A stretch of 30,573 bases of DNA from positions 1 to 30,573 of the forward strand of contig JBOHRE010000034.1 in the NCBI GenBank assembly GCA_050732635.1, written 5' to 3'. The notes under the pieces are model-generated. The model did not search any database and was not told the DNA's origin. It saw nothing but the letters and a program-made list of their open reading frames with translations. A program made the position numbers and the translations under genes. This document shows, one piece after another, positions 29,970-30,573 of this stretch. The DNA comes from JBOHRE01 sp050732635. GTDB taxonomy: Bacteria; Gemmatimonadota; Gemmatimonadetes; Longimicrobiales; RSA9. Within the stretch, counting starts at the first letter, position 1. Each line of letters begins with the position of its first letter.

Positions 29970-30573
29970 ACCTGAGCTACCGCTGGCTGCGGGCGCTGGC
30001 CCCCGAGCTGGAGGACTCGCCCGAGCAACTGGCGGACCGGATGGCCGAGCTGGGTGCGCCGGTCGACGAGCTGCGTCCGCTGGGCGCCGAGCTGGGCGAC
30101 GTCGTCATCGCCAATGTACTGTCGGCCGGCCCGCACCCGAACGCCGATCGGCTGTGGCTGTGCCGCGTCGACGCCGGCACGGGCGAGGTGCTCAGCGTGG
30201 TCTGTGGCGCGCCCAACGTACGCGCGGGCGGGTGGTATCCGTTCGCACCGGTGGGCGCATCACTTCCTGGCGGCGTCACCATCCGCAAGGCACGCATCCG
30301 GGGCGAGATCAGCCAGGGTATGCTGTGCAGCGAGCGCGAGCTGGGGCTCGGCTCCGATCAGGCCGGCATCATGGAACTGACCGGCAGGTTCAGTCCTGGC
30401 GAGCCGCTGCGCACTGTGCTGGAACTCGATGACGTGCGAATCGTGGCGGACGTGACGGCAAATCGCCCTGACCTGCTGTCGCACATCGGCTTCGCGCGCG
30501 ATCTTGCGCCGGCCGGCGAGGCGGACGTGCGGCTGCCGGCACCGCCGGGCGGCCGACCGGCACTCTACGAGGG
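29966..30573 (+). CDS. pheT: phenylalanyl-tRNA synthetase beta subunit (3' end missing)
   Basis: The first 202 codons are present and the frame runs off the window. MNLSYRWLRALAPELEDSPE is the typical PheT start, followed by a tRNA-binding OB domain (about 40-150; PHPNADRLWLCRVDAG, VVCGAPNVRAG, GEISQGMLCSERELGLG) and DVTANRPDLLSHIGFARDLA, which opens the B3/B4 editing region. PheT binds tRNA-Phe and removes mischarged tyrosine. The start overlaps the pheS stop by 4 nt. Confidence 0.96.
   Translation, partial: MNLSYRWLRALAPELEDSPEQLADRMAELGAPVDELRPLGAELGDVVIANVLSAGPHPNADRLWLCRVDAGTGEVLSVVCGAPNVRAGGWYPFAPVGASLPGGVTIRKARIRGEISQGMLCSERELGLGSDQAGIMELTGRFSPGEPLRTVLELDDVRIVADVTANRPDLLSHIGFARDLAPAGEADVRLPAPPGGRPALYE

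Overview
The window is about 30.6 kb of GC-rich (roughly two thirds G+C), densely coded bacterial chromosome. It holds almost only housekeeping genes; no insertion sequence, prophage, CRISPR array or plasmid function was seen. The combination of a Bat (aerotolerance) operon, a BshA-type bacillithiol gene, CIRCE-controlled groES-groEL, type III pantothenate kinase and an infC-rpmI-rplT-pheS-pheT cluster suggests a free-living diderm from a GC-rich phylum. Gemmatimonadota is my best guess, from gene content and style only; there is no rRNA gene here to confirm it.

Layout. Positions 1-4089 hold the 3' part of a Bat operon: a VWA protein (cut by the window edge), a TPR protein, and a BatD fused in frame to a BatE. 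Next comes upp with its own strong sigma70-type promoter, then a tRNA with anticodon CAT that looks like tRNA-Ile2. A K+/H+ antiporter gene on the minus strand ends inside this tRNA gene. From 6707 to 10172 the minus strand carries a signalling cassette: a hybrid histidine kinase, an HD-GYP response regulator and a small protein that resembles an Hpt domain lacking its histidine. A 374-bp divergent region rich in inverted repeats separates it from secD-secF.

After a terminator, eight genes (tatD, mutL, miaA, bshA, uppP, nadC, birA, coaX; 13180-21013) follow with every junction overlapping. They join DNA and tRNA maintenance with bacillithiol, undecaprenyl-phosphate, NAD, biotin-transfer and CoA functions. 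groES-groEL follows, with a perfect CIRCE operator just downstream of a sigma70 promoter. A HAD phosphatase and an HD-domain hydrolase then converge on a nearly C-free GTGTAA-repeat tract. Last come a small helix-hairpin-helix protein, thrS, infC-rpmI-rplT and pheS-pheT (pheT cut by the window edge).

The most interesting part is the thrS-infC junction. The infC promoter overlaps the thrS stop codon. Its leader of about 180 nt holds a perfect 12-bp intrinsic terminator that can be replaced by an alternative upstream pairing. The IF3 reading frame then starts at a rare AUA codon behind a good Shine-Dalgarno sequence. Together these suggest two layers of control, transcription attenuation and start-codon discrimination, over IF3, L35 and L20. 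The other points worth attention are the antiporter-tRNA antisense overlap, the BatD-BatE fusion, the Rho-site-like repeat tract and the Hpt-like protein.
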